Source: Latrodectus hesperus | Lineage: Eukaryota; Arthropoda; Arachnida; Araneae; Theridiidae | Direction: 5' to 3' | Length of the DNA: 64,000 bases | Assembly: GCA_037975125.1 (NCBI GenBank) | Contig: JAJQOW010000220.1 | Coordinates: 88,356 to 152,355 of the forward strand | Part shown: one piece after another, positions 44,668 to 56,909 of the stretch | Layout: every line of letters starts with the position of its first letter | Numbering within the stretch: the stretch's first letter is position 1 | The notes under the pieces: generated by a model | Seen by the model: the letters and a program-made list of their open reading frames with translations, nothing else | Database searches by the model: none | Told to the model about the DNA's origin: nothing | Position numbers and translations under genes: made by a program

Positions 44668-47639
44668 ATTTCACACAAAATTATTTATATTTTCATTCAT
44701 GCATTTTGATTGCAATTTATTATTTGAAATTTATTTTTACTCATTAATATATAAGTAACTATTAATACTCATATATTAATAAGAAAAAAGTAATACTCAT
44801 AAGAAAAACACTGAACAAAATATAATGTGTTTGAAACGTTTACAATAAATGAAGAATAAGTGTTTTTTTTTAACATTTGTTTAAAGTGTTTTAATGAAGA
44901 AGAGTTTATTCAAAATGTGTATTTACTACTGTATTTACTGGTATAATTTTTAGTGTTGTAATGTAAGCATATAAATTATTCACGAATAATGAGCTTTATT
45001 ACAAAACAGTTTACTGTTAAATATCTCCTAAATTAAGCAAAATATTATTTTATCTACCACAATTATATATATTTTTATTTAAACTAAAACAATGGAATTA
45101 AAAAACGTAAAATAATGCCATCTTAAAAAATTCATGTAGAAAATAACACAGTATGTGAAAGAAAATATCAAAAGTACTTTAATAGTGCTTTAAATCATTA
45201 TATGTGAAGTTAGAAACAATATAATTCCCCGCAATTCGAATTCGTGACACGATCTCCCCTCTGTTTACTTCAAGAAAATCTGAGCATTCCCTCGAGAGGG
45301 AGACAAACTTCGGACGTTTCATCAGCCAGTGGAGGGCTAGCTTTGGTTTGATCGATAAGGTGAAAAGCATCAGTTACGCTACCTAGCCCGTAGATGACAA
45401 GTTTAGGTTGCCTGTCGGTTCTTAACATGATTAATCGAAACTTTAATCGAACATTCATCCACTGGAAAACGGCAGAAATATGACAATGGAATTTACAAAT
45501 CGTTTGCAAAGTTTTGTTTATAAGCTGATTCATTAGTTATTAAATTTAGTGTTAAGGATAAATTTAATTAAGACATTTTCTTATTCCCTTTGTAAAATAA
45601 ATTTTCAATTCATCATATTTGGTAATTTGTCTAAATTTATGTATGTATTGATTAAACATATTACTTGCCATTTTTACAAATTTAATTATACATTTCATAT
45701 AAAATACATGCATTTTTTTGTTAATAATATGTCTTATTTTGTGATTAATTGAATTTTCTCTCCCTAAAATTTAAGTTAATTGTTTGAGAGATTTGTAAAA
45801 ATAATGAAATTGGGTAAATTTATATTATCTTTTGCTAAAACAAATACAATAATTAAGATATGATATTTGTTATCGTAATTTACACAGTTAAGTATATAAA
45901 TTTATATTAAGTATTTCTGCCTTTAAAATAATCTATACACATTTTTTAAAAGAATTATCATTCTTTCATATTCCCGGATATACAAAATTAAAACTTAAGT
46001 TTAATAATAAATTTAATGAACATGATAAAACCAAAAATGATTTAATTTAAGAAAAATTCTTGTTTAAGTTTATTAATATTTTTAAGGAATTGTGTGTTTC
46101 TAACAAATGTTCAAAGCAAAAATTTATGATTTTTAATTTCTTTGTTTTTCAACTTAGTTATAATAACAGATTCCACTTCTTATCAAATATTTTTCTTCAA
46201 AAATTACTTATATTTTTTGTATATTAAATACTATGAAATTGTGCCAAATAACCTAAGCTAAACACACATTCAGCAATTATTAATGGTTTTATTTATGAAT
46301 AATTTCATAAATGCTTTTAAAAACGGTATTCATCACGCCATTCGTTTCTAACTTCTAAAAAACAGTTGCTAATTTGTTTAATATAGCTAGTATTTCCATT
46401 ACTGCAAAATAGATAAAATTATTTTCTTTAAAGTGAACCACTAACAACACAAATTTGTTTGTAAAATTATAAATTTCGAATTTACAGATTGACAATATAT
46501 TCCTTGTTCTCTATAATTTGATTAAAATCATTATCAAGGTTAAATGAATAATTCCTTATGTATAAATTTATATTTAATAAAATGCTGAAATGTACAGTAA
46601 TTCTTAACTTACTTACCACGTTAAGTATTATTCTGTGAAATAAAAAAAAACTTGGCGAAAAGTGTAAACAACATATTTACATCAGGGAGGATGTTTTTGT
46701 TAATATTATGCATAATTTAGCTTGAATCACAAGAAAAAGTAATACAAAACATTGGAGCACTTTTTATTTTTAATTTAACTTTTAAAATTTCGATGAAGGT
46801 AATATGCCGGTAGTTTCCCCAAATTTCAATTTTGAAACTAAACTAAAAAATTGAATTGAAAATAGCATATAAAATAGTAATGAATCGGTTATATTTTATG
46901 TAAACAAAAATATGAAAATATTATTTTTAAAAAGAATATAATATAATGGTGAAATTTGTAATAACAAATTTTGAAAAATTTACATTAGTTAAAACTAGAT
47001 TTATTACTTGCAGTTTAAATCTGTTTCAGTAAATTCATCACAATGTATACATTTTGCATAATGTGCGATTATGCAATGCTCATTCCCAGGATGAAAATAA
47101 AAGCAATAGAAGTATTGCATAATGTGAATAGAGATTGCATAATGTGCAAGGTAGACAGTGAACATGTCTGATCATAAAATATTGTAGAAACCATTTCAAA
47201 CTTCAGTTTCCAGAGTATATATCTTAACAGTACGACAGAATCAGTAAATTTCAAGAAAGCATTTTACAATGGAAATAAAAGCAATAGAAGCATTGCATAA
47301 TGGGTGATACTTACAAGAAAATTATTCATTGACTAGTGGTAGAATATATAAACATGTTTCATAAAATAATTAATTGCCAATGAGTAGTAACACAATTTTA
47401 AATAATTCGGAAAAATTATAACAAATTTTTGTTAACGTAAATTCATGAATATAGAAAAAAGTTCAGAATAAATAATTTTAGTGTAATTTATTTTTCTATA
47501 ACTAGTAAACAGTTATTTGAAAAAATGTTTTTACTTGTTGTTGCTCTTGTAACTTATGACATTTGGACAAGTCAAGCTTGCTATGCCATTGGCTATGTGC
47601 ATTAAGTCAGTAGGGTTCGGCTTTTGTTTAACCAGAGTG
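44668..47639. other. Noncoding stretch
   Basis: AT-rich apart from a GC-richer island at about 45220-45440 (GACACGATCTCCCCTCTG, CTCGAGAGGGAGACAAAC). That island has overlapping minus-strand frames of 63 and 87 codons that I do not recognise. At 47055-47303 a TTGCATAATG motif recurs (annotated separately). Confidence 0.45.
47055..47306. repeat. Dispersed TTGCATAATG repeat cluster
   Basis: TTGCATAATG occurs four times in about 250 bp. Two of these copies lie in longer near-identical units, about 47093-47126 and 47272-47306, that share AATAAAAGCAATAGAAG followed by YATTGCATAATG. This looks like an imperfect local duplication. Confidence 0.75.
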
Positions 47640-47897
47640 TTTATGAAAGTGAAAGTGGGACATTGCTCTAAACTCCTCCGATAGAAGGCACCACCAGAGG
47701 ATCCACTCACTCAATTTGATATTGATCTAGAAGAAGAGGAAATTTTCTCCAGACCATTACACCCATGGTAACAGCTCAACGACCGACCACAGGACTTTCG
47801 ATTCTACAAATGAAACGAGCACGCATATGGCATGTACTCGGTGGGTCTTTGGCGGCATTGGGAATCGAACCCTGCCCATCCGGTCGGAAGATTGGTT
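47640..47897 (-). mobile_element. tRNA-derived SINE, third type (family C)
   Basis: On the minus strand a B-box-like GGTTCGATTCC (47861-47871) lies in CAGGGTTCGATTCCCAATG, followed by a non-tRNA body with GTCGGTCGTTGAGCTG and TTACCATGGGTGTAATGG. The A-box end (towards 47897) is truncated or eroded. The CGTTGAGC core is shared with family A (GACCGTTGAGCGAC), which suggests related bodies or a common conserved SINE domain. Ends are approximate. Confidence 0.6.
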
Positions 47898-48492
47898 CCT
47901 TAGCAAGTTTTTACTTTAATCTGTGGATTTAATTTACTTTAATCTGTGATTAAATAGGGGATATATGTATGGTGTTTGCTTTTATATGGAAATTCTGTGA
48001 ATTAAAAAATATTTCAGTTTATTATATTTTGATTTCATTGGATTTTTTCAAAGATGATTGGTTTGTTTAAAGATTTGTTTTATAATAATAAATGCATCTC
48101 TCGAGTTTTTACCAGAGATTATTAAGCATAATTTTATACTGAAGCATAAATTTTCAATTTCGTAATTTCTGACCAATATTGCATGTGATCAAAGTCTCTC
48201 TCTCTGTAAGAGTAGTTACCTTAATACTTGCCAAAATTAATCAAACTTATTTCTGATAGAAATACTGTGTGCCAGATCCAATGCACAGCTAAAACGCATA
48301 TAGAATTTTTATTTATTAAATGCTGTAATAGATAACATTTTCTGTTAAAAAACAATCTTATAACATGTTTTATGCTGTAATGTATAAAGAATAAAAATTA
48401 AAACACGAACTACAAAATTACTTTGTTAATTCATAATGAAACTTTTTCTTAATATTACATTTTAACACTGTATGTATAATATATTTTTCGAA

Positions 48493-48694
<202 letters not shown>

Positions 48695-48699
48695 ACGAG

Positions 48700-49913
48700 T
48701 CATCCATGAATAATACAAAAAAGTAATTTCTCAAAATACAGTTAAAACATTTTTAAAAATATCACAACTAAAAGTCTTATAATACTTTATTTAGGAATTA
48801 TAAGGCTTATAAGAATTTAAGAATTATAATAAAACATATTCTTAAACTATTTGGCAATAAAACTTCAAAAAAAAATTCTCTTTAAATTTATATGGATTAT
48901 TATTTTCCTATTTTTGTGTCAATAGTTTTACTAAGTATTTACTCTGTTTATTTTTGAAATTTATTTTTATTTTATTGCTGTTTTAATACTAATTTTTGTA
49001 GTATGTCAATTACTTTTAGCCATAAAAATATAACTGAAAAATCCCAAGCAAATTATTATTTCTAAAATTCCATAACGTGTTAAAACATTTAATTATATTT
49101 TAATAGAACAGGGAAAAGTCAAGTAATTTTTGTGGGAAGATTTAAATCTAAAACCCTGTAAAATATATTATTTATTCCCTATTTCTAAATGTATTGTTAG
49201 AAAACATCAGAACGTATATTTTTTGCTTAAGTGCAAGCAATTAAAATATTACTCTAGCTTCAAAATATTTGTTTTATATTTGAAATATTTCTTGGCTTAA
49301 TCCATCCAATTGTATTTAACAAATGTTTCTAAAAATACTACAATAGTTTCATTTTTTTTTTGCTTTTACTCTTGCAAACAAACTTTAAAAAAAAATTCTA
49401 GGTAATAGCAGCAAAACTTAAATATCATTTGATATTGATTGTGATTTTTAAAATTTTTTATCTGTGACTGTAAAATCATGTTTAAATGAATTGATCTTTT
49501 CGGTTTTGTAAAATACCTATAGTTTTGTACAGCGCACAAATGTTACATAAACTATATTAAGATTGAATGTTTTTGTGAAAAATACATATGTGCAACATGA
49601 TATTTTCAGAATAATAAGTATTCTTCATGTAAAAAAATTAAGATACTTCGGAAGACGAAGATTTGAAGAACGGATAACTTCTCATGTGGAAAAGCTTGCA
49701 AATTATTAAAATGTTTAGCAAAAATAAGCAAAACTATTTTCTAGTCAAGTATTCAGAATAAAGCATTTCGTAGTATATAAAGTGCATGAATTTATAAAAA
49801 AATCCTACTTGAAAAATCATACTTTTAAACTCCACGAATAAGAGAAACAAAAAAAATATGAATCACTCAAAACTGTATTTTTGATAGAATGAAATTTATT
49901 TTTAATGATCAAG

Positions 49914-49914
<1 letters not shown>
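48700..49914. other. AT-rich noncoding stretch
   Basis: Nothing recognised. Confidence 0.6.

Positions 49915-50001
<87 letters not shown>
49915..50001. repeat. (AT)n tract, about 85 bp
   Basis: Pure AT repeat, with no inverted repeats at its edges. Confidence 0.95.
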
Positions 50002-50004
<3 letters not shown>

Positions 50005-52210
50005 TTGTTACATTTATCTTCACCAGTATGAAGCAAAAAGGATCTTGAAGTTCATTAGAAGCCAAAAGGATTATTTTATAGACACAAATCACTCTACTAT
50101 ATCTAGACAATACTTCAATAATGTTTAGATAAAAATAAATATTTTCGAATGACAGCATAAGCATCTTGGAATAACTTACGAAGAGTTCTAACTTTAACTG
50201 ATAATATACATATTTATATGAGAATACTTTTTTGAAAATAATCGAATAACCTTCGTAAAATTATATAAAAATTCCTTGATTTTTTATATATTATTTACCC
50301 AAATGTGTGTGTGATAAGCAAAATAATTCAGTACCAAATGTAATGAAAAATGCTGATGTGCGTCGTTTACAATTGATATTCATCGTTTACATGAGCTAAC
50401 GAATACCAAGCGAGTAAATCTACGAACTTATAAAACTCACGAGACAAAATTTCATGTTTCAGTTTCAAAAGCAAAGTTCACTATCATATCTCGAATTTTT
50501 ATTTTGTAAAATGGTAACCAATATTTTTCGTAAATATTTTCCGATTCAATTATTATTTTCATTAGCTATATTATTAGGAATAATAAGTAAAATAATCTTT
50601 GAAGACTTTTTGTATAAAGATGTTATTACAATGTAAAATTCCTTAATAAATATTATGTTAAAATTGACAGTAATTCAGTTTCTTTAATTTAAATTAATCG
50701 GAAAACTCTACATTGTGCTACAGTTGGGGTGTGTTAACCAACTTTTGGTGGAAAATGCAAATCTTTTAATCCAATATTTTTCAATCATGAAATATGTACA
50801 ATATTTTAATAATCATTGTTAATATGTTAATAATCAAATATGTTTGTAACACTTATTTGGATTTTTAAAATATTAAAAATGATATCTTCATGTATTAAAA
50901 ATATTAAAGGAATTAGTTTTGAATTTAAATATAAACTTATCGCAAGCTCCAATAAAAATTAATTTATTAATATTGTAAAATGATTATCTGCTAAGAATAT
51001 ATGAATCAGTTTTGCAAACTCTTTTATGCAAATCCACAAATCAGAGATTTAACTTTTAATTTATATTTAAAATATATATTCTCTAGAAATACAATAATAA
51101 GCAAATCTTCTACCATTTTTTTAATTTCACACTTGAAAAAAATAATTCTTGTAGAGCGTCCCAATAGGAATATCTTTCGAATGCCATATTTTATCAGAAA
51201 AAAGACGTATTGAAACATCAAATGAGCAACCGAAATTCCAAAGAACCAATCGAAAAACCTCATTACTTTACGAGGCTTGGCGATCGAATATATTTTGTTG
51301 TCGGTCACAGTTAGAAGAACTGGTGAATGAAAACAAACCGTTGGATGTGATAAATTGCTTAGTCGATGTTCTATGTTATCCCACATCGTATTCTATGCTT
51401 GATGTATAAATGTAGTTAGAGAAAAGTTCCAAATGTATCCCTTGAAAAATTCGAAATATTGAAAATCAATTTTTTTAACCAAGAACAGGAAAGTTTCAAA
51501 ATATTTTCGCTTATTCGGCGACTGATTTATATCAGAAATATTCTGTTTCATTTAAAGGAGACACAAAAGTTTAAAACTGTTTGTTTTTAAAAAGAAATTG
51601 CTCTATTTTATTTTGAAAATATGTGCTTCAATTTAACGAAACCATTTTATGCATATCCATGTTTTTGATGCCCAAAATATATAGGAAATCCATTTAGAAA
51701 CGATGTTTTGTAAAATGTATACTTTTGTATATCTTATAGAATGTTATTTAAATAGATTCTGTTAAAGTAGGCATTTAAATTCGAAAACAAGTTTGGAAAT
51801 CTATTCTGAATTTAAGGAAGAATATCTAAATGTAAGCAAAATGTATGCAAAGCAGAGTTATTAACTATTTGCTAAACTTTTTCATTTAGTCAATAGATTT
51901 TAACTTAAGACATTTTATGAAAATGTATATATTTTATAAATTTAACTTTACGTATTTAAAAATGTATTCATGTTAAAATTTTTGAATATAAAAAAAACGT
52001 TATTACATTTGTCATCTTTAAATGATATGTAGTTAAAATAAGTAAAACATTTTTTTTTTTGATAAAAATGAATTTTTTGAGTAAATTTATATTTCATCAG
52101 TAAATTTGAGAAAGACTTAAATTATAATAAACCGTAGATGTAATACAATAATTTCTAATTTTCTTTCTCTTTTGTTCGTCATCAGGATGACTACATGTAA
52201 AAAGAGATCG

Positions 52211-52212
<2 letters not shown>
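50002..52212. other. AT-rich noncoding stretch
   Basis: A 120-codon minus-strand frame at 51024-51386 starts MWDNIEHRLSNLSHPTVCFH in slightly GC-richer sequence, but it becomes AT-driven noise and matches no family I know. A 60-codon plus-strand frame at 50454-50636 is hydrophobic and unrecognised. Neither has supporting splice sites. Confidence 0.4.

Positions 52213-52299
<87 letters not shown>
52213..52299. repeat. (AT)n tract, about 85 bp
   Basis: Pure AT repeat. Confidence 0.95.
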
Positions 52300-52300
<1 letters not shown>

Positions 52301-52568
52301 AGAATCAAAAATAACTATAAATATTTCACCCACCTCTATGAAAAATTTTAAGGCACGCACATGCACACAATGACAATTTTAATAATTGAATGGACATTGT
52401 AATTTTTAAGCTAACTTTATTTTCTTTGTTTGAAACAATCATTTCTTGGAATTCATATGGTATGGGCATCACTCTGTGCCTCAGGTGAACTGCTTCAAAA
52501 TGTTATTTATAAGCAATTGGTTTCGTGTTCTGAAGTGCTTTAAACTTGTTTCCCGTTTTATTTTACAG

Positions 52569-52743
52569 AATGGTGAACATGCATAAGCCAATGGAAAAAG
52601 ATGTGGAACGTTTGAGAACTCGGATGAAGTTGAAAAAGAAATTGATAAACTCAATGAGGATATTTGATGACGAAATATACAGTTCTCAAGAAAGAGACGG
52701 TCAATTTAAGCAGAGCGATGAAAATAACGAAGAAATTAATTAA
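52569..52743 (+). CDS. Possible terminal exon of an unknown gene (charged, coiled-coil-like)
   Basis: A strong 3' splice site (TTTCCCGTTTTATTTTACAG, AG at 52567-52568) is followed by an open frame to TAA at 52741-52743. It encodes MVNMHKPMEKDVERLRTRMK and later FDDEIYSSQERDGQFKQSDE. This is a highly charged, Lys/Glu-rich stretch that could be a coiled coil or disordered tail. AATAAA lies about 50 nt downstream, as expected for a last exon. I recognise no family. Upstream exons were not found, and the downstream sequence stays Lys/Glu-rich in broken frames, so it may instead be a decayed gene. Confidence 0.3.
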
Positions 52744-52794
52744 GGAGAAAGCATAATTGTAAGCGAAAACAAATTTAGAAAAGAAAAAATTGAA

Positions 52795-52801
52795 AAATAA
52801 A
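52795..52801 (+). terminator. Candidate poly(A) signal
   Basis: AATAAA in GAAAAATAAAGTACTC about 50 nt after the stop of the possible exon. Chance occurrence is likely in this composition. Confidence 0.25.
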
Positions 52802-53247
52802 GTACTCATCTCAAAATTGGGTCATTGATGAAAATGATATGAAAAAATTAGAAATTATTCAGCTTAATAATGAAACACTCAAAATTTTGTAGATGCAGCA
52901 AATAAATTGTCTGTATCACATTCAAAATTTATGCTTTTTATATAATAGCTATCTCTTATATATTTTCATTATTTTGTTTACAATATAAACTACCACATTT
53001 GCTTTTTACTGCCAAATAGATTAGCTCAAATAATTTATGAGTGATTGGAGTAGTCTGGCGCAGCATATTTTCTTTTGGACTTAAAGCTATTAAAGCAAAC
53101 AAGCAATCAACAATCAAACCATAGAATTTGTCAAAGTGGCATTTTGTGTTTAAGCAAAAATTTTAAATACCAAACAGTAAATAAAATTTCTACAAATATG
53201 GAAAATAAAATTTTTCGTTTCTCTCAAAAATGTGCAAAAAAAATTTC

Positions 53248-53598
<351 letters not shown>

Positions 53599-53599
53599 T

Positions 53600-55680
53600 T
53601 CACCTTTCAATTGATTAAATATTTTAAAATTAAGAATTGATTTAAATATGTTGTAAAACAAAATTGTTTTAAATATAACTAATTGACATTATAGGTTAAT
53701 TCATGGTAAAAATATTTTACATCCGCTGAGAAAAATTGATCAATTACTATAACAAATTATGGAACTGTTAAAATTGTTTAAAAACAAATAATGGAAGAAT
53801 AATTTTCAAAAATTGACTTTTTTATGTAAAAAAAAATACTATGCTTTCTTTTAACTGACTATATTTAAGTGCATATGCATTTAATTTATACCTTTGATGT
53901 CCATATTGTATATTTATGCACTCCATATAATGAATTCGATCTTAGCCTTTTTTTAATCAGAATTGGGAGTTGCATTTCTAAGTATCTGCCCACGCGTCTG
54001 CTAGGAAGTCATCTGGTTTTTCTACTTGCAACTTATCAATACAGCCAATGGTCTATTAAACTATACTCCAAAATTTAAAAATAATAAATATAAATTTAAA
54101 AAAATGCCTTTTAACAGCCTTCAACAGCCATTGCCAAATGTGCTTTTACTAAAATTTCCATTCGGTCAATACTGTTTCGTATAACTCAAATAAATTCGAT
54201 AATGTAATTTTATTTGCACGTTAAATTATTTTAAACTGCAATATGTTTGTGTGTCTTGTTTTATAAAACACTGCTTAATAGAATTATGCACCTGTAATTA
54301 ACAAATGTTGATCTATCTGCTGAAATTAGTTTTTGAATGTATCTGTTTCAGTTAAAACTATTATTATGTTAAATTTTGTGAACATAAAAATAACTTTATT
54401 GGTTTAAAATAAAATATTTTATATTTCTTCTATAGTATAATTTCTTATGCATACTTGAAACATACTAAATATGAATATACGAAAAATATTATTTTATGTG
54501 GTTTAAATATCTGTTACATTTATGTATGAAAATATATATATAATGTTTTATAAATTGAAAGAGCTTTGAATTAAATATTAGGATTAGTAATTCTTAAAAC
54601 TCTGCTCAAACGTGACAGGAAATAAATCACTTTTCTCTGAAATTATTTACTTTTGTAAAATGAAATATTCTGTTCTTCGAAAGCTTTATTAATAAAATTC
54701 ATTACAATCCCTACGACCAAATTTCTCAAGAGCCTTTCCTCTGCATCCGTAATCTGAGTATTTAAAAAAATTATTCAACTATAGCAAGTTCAAAATTTTC
54801 TCTGCAAAAGTAATCAAGTGAAATTCATTATAATATCTTTTCGAGTATTTATCAAGTATTTCCAAACACATTCGTTAAATTTTAAACCACATTTTCCAGC
54901 GTTCAGAACATGCAAAACATCTTTCAACCATACATTTTCATAAAGTTTCGTTTTTTTTTTTCCATTGCATAAACAGGCTCTCATTCTTCCACTTAGCAGA
55001 TCAATTTATTGGTCTAGTTTACTTATTCCTAGTTTTGGTGCAATTTCTAATGTAAAAAAAAAACTACTTTTGTGATTCGTTTTTTTTTCCCGTCCGTATG
55101 CAAGATGGATGAGTTTATTTAACTTTTCTCCTTTTTTCCAGCCTTTTGATCTCAAGTTGGGAAGGGAGAGAATTTTGATTATCGTTGTAGAAAAGAAATG
55201 AAAAAAGAGAGAAACAGTTGATAAACTTATTTTTCTCATCTTGTTTTTGTTACTAGCTCCATTTCTTTGTCTTCCGATACCTATATTTGTTTTTTTTTTT
55301 TTCTCCAGATTTTTAAATTTTATTTTATTTGCGAAGGAAATGAATACAAGTGCCCGCACAAAGAGTTAAGTGCTCTAAGCATTATTTTTTGTTTTTGACC
55401 TTTATTTTTTTGTCAGATATTTCTTCAAATCACTACTTTCATAAACTTTATTTTTTATTTCGAGGTCTTTGTTTGAAATAACCCGGTTTAACTAAAAAGA
55501 AAAGGAAAAACAATACATTATTTTTTTGGAAATTTAGCATGATAACTTGGAAGAAAGATATGCTTAAAGATCTAAAAGTTCACGTCAGAATATATTTTTT
55601 TCTGTTAAGCATATATAAACAATAAAGACTATTTTCAATAATATACTATGAAAGAAAATTTGCCGCAAAATAGATATCTT
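53600..55680. other. AT-rich noncoding stretch
   Basis: No gene recognised. The section at 54950-55400 is pyrimidine/purine-strand-biased, with several long T runs on the plus strand. This yields a 117-codon Lys-rich minus-strand frame that I take to be an artefact of the bias. Confidence 0.5.
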
Positions 55681-55957
55681 GTTGTTGTCGTGTGCCAGCC
55701 AGGCTGGCAATATGGGGTGCGCTGCTCCACTTTTCCAACTGAACCATATTTTGGTGTGGAGTCCGACTTCCTCAGTACACACATGCCATAGGGACCCGTT
55801 TATAGGGTAGGCAACCAATTACTCCACATTCATACAAGGAAAGGACAAAGACAGGATTGATAGAGAGAGAAAGTACATCCATTCCCGAGCCGGGATTCGA
55901 ACCCAGGACCTCCCTATCCGCAGTCAGACACGCTGACCACTAGACAAGTTGGGCGGC
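55681..55957 (-). mobile_element. tRNA-derived SINE, family B, full-length
   Basis: The minus strand begins GCCGCCCAACTTGTCTAGTG, with an A-box-like TAGTGGTCAGCG at about 55931-55942 and a perfect B box GGTTCGAATCC at 55893-55903 inside CTGGGTTCGAATCCCGG. The body contains CTCTCTCTATCAATCCTG, CCCTATGGCATGTGTGTACT and TTGCCAGCCTGGCTGGCACA and ends in ACGACAACAAC. It is the better copy of the family also seen at 26545-26662. Confidence 0.82.
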
Positions 55958-55959
55958 AA

Positions 55960-56595
55960 TAGACATCTTATATTAACATTATAAGATTCTTGGACTAAAT
56001 GGAGGTAGTTTTCAATTGATAAATTTATAACCGTTTAGTTACTGAGCATTCATTAAGCTAAGATTGTTAACTAAGTATTATAATTAATGAGTATTTTTTT
56101 TCTTATTAAGAGAAGAAATTCGACTTTAAATGTTTCGAAGATTTCATGTAAAGTTTCCATTTACCATTACCGGTATAATAATTTGCAATGGTGATTTAAG
56201 TGGGAATTTTGTCAAGTCCATAAAAACATTTAAGTATCGTAGTAATTATTTGATATTTTAATCTTAATTTACAATTATCTTTCAAATTACCGTCAAATAC
56301 TCAATGTTTCGACAATATCTGAATGCTTATTCATTAATAAAAATTACCAAATAATGAGACCTTAAGTAATTTCTTTTTCTAAAGTCGTAAAATAATTTTA
56401 TAAATAATCTAAAAAAAGAATATAATAAACAAGTATTTACAACATTAATTTCTACAATATTAACATGATATTTACAGAACAATTACAAAATAGAAACGAA
56501 GTTATGGCAATCATCAGCATCCGTCTTTAAAATTTTAGAAACCCTTTTATTGTTGTCGGATATATATGCGTTTTCCACTACAAAGAACATGAAAA
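55960..56595. other. AT-rich noncoding stretch
   Basis: Nothing recognised. Confidence 0.55.
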
Positions 56596-56900
56596 TTCCA
56601 TCACGTGAAATACATCGCTCCAATCATGCACGTGCGCTAGAGTAACAGAATTTGCAAAGTGAATATTCACCTTCTTTTCCATAAAGTTTTCAAGACATCC
56701 GACTGATGACGTCAGTAATGGCGGAGCGAGAAATTCAACATGCAAATGAGCACTTTACAGATACAGTGGCGCGGTTTTCCCATAAGGAAATCGCCAGATG
56801 CTTTAAAGACGAAGTGATTTGTAAAGTCTCTATTTGCATTGGCAATCGATGAATTCGCAAGAGTTTTCGAAAGAACGATGATGGAAGAATTCACACACAC
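56596..56900. promoter_or_regulatory. Candidate enhancer: cluster of palindromic factor sites
   Basis: In a GC-richer island lie two CACGTG E-boxes (56602-56607, 56629-56634), a perfect CRE TGACGTCA (56707-56714) and an octamer ATGCAAAT (56740-56747), all within about 150 bp. These are the consensus sites of bHLH, CREB/ATF and POU factors respectively. The 64-codon minus-strand frame here has no recognisable domain. Function as an enhancer or promoter is inference. No adjacent gene was identified. Confidence 0.4.
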
Positions 56901-56906
56901 ACACAC
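56893..56906. repeat. Short (CA)n run
   Basis: About seven CA units at the edge of the GC-richer island. Confidence 0.8.
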
Positions 56907-56909
56907 TCT

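Noticed and set aside
51024..51386. 120-codon minus-strand frame as a gene
   Set aside because: Most of it is AT-driven Ile/Phe/Lys sequence. The more balanced N-terminal part matches no family, and no signals flank it.
55006..55359. 117-codon Lys-rich minus-strand frame as a gene
   Set aside because: It follows from strand-biased T runs; no motif or splice support.
55860..55957. A functional tRNA gene on the minus strand
   Set aside because: The same head occurs at 26.6 kb, attached to the same non-tRNA body; both are SINE heads.
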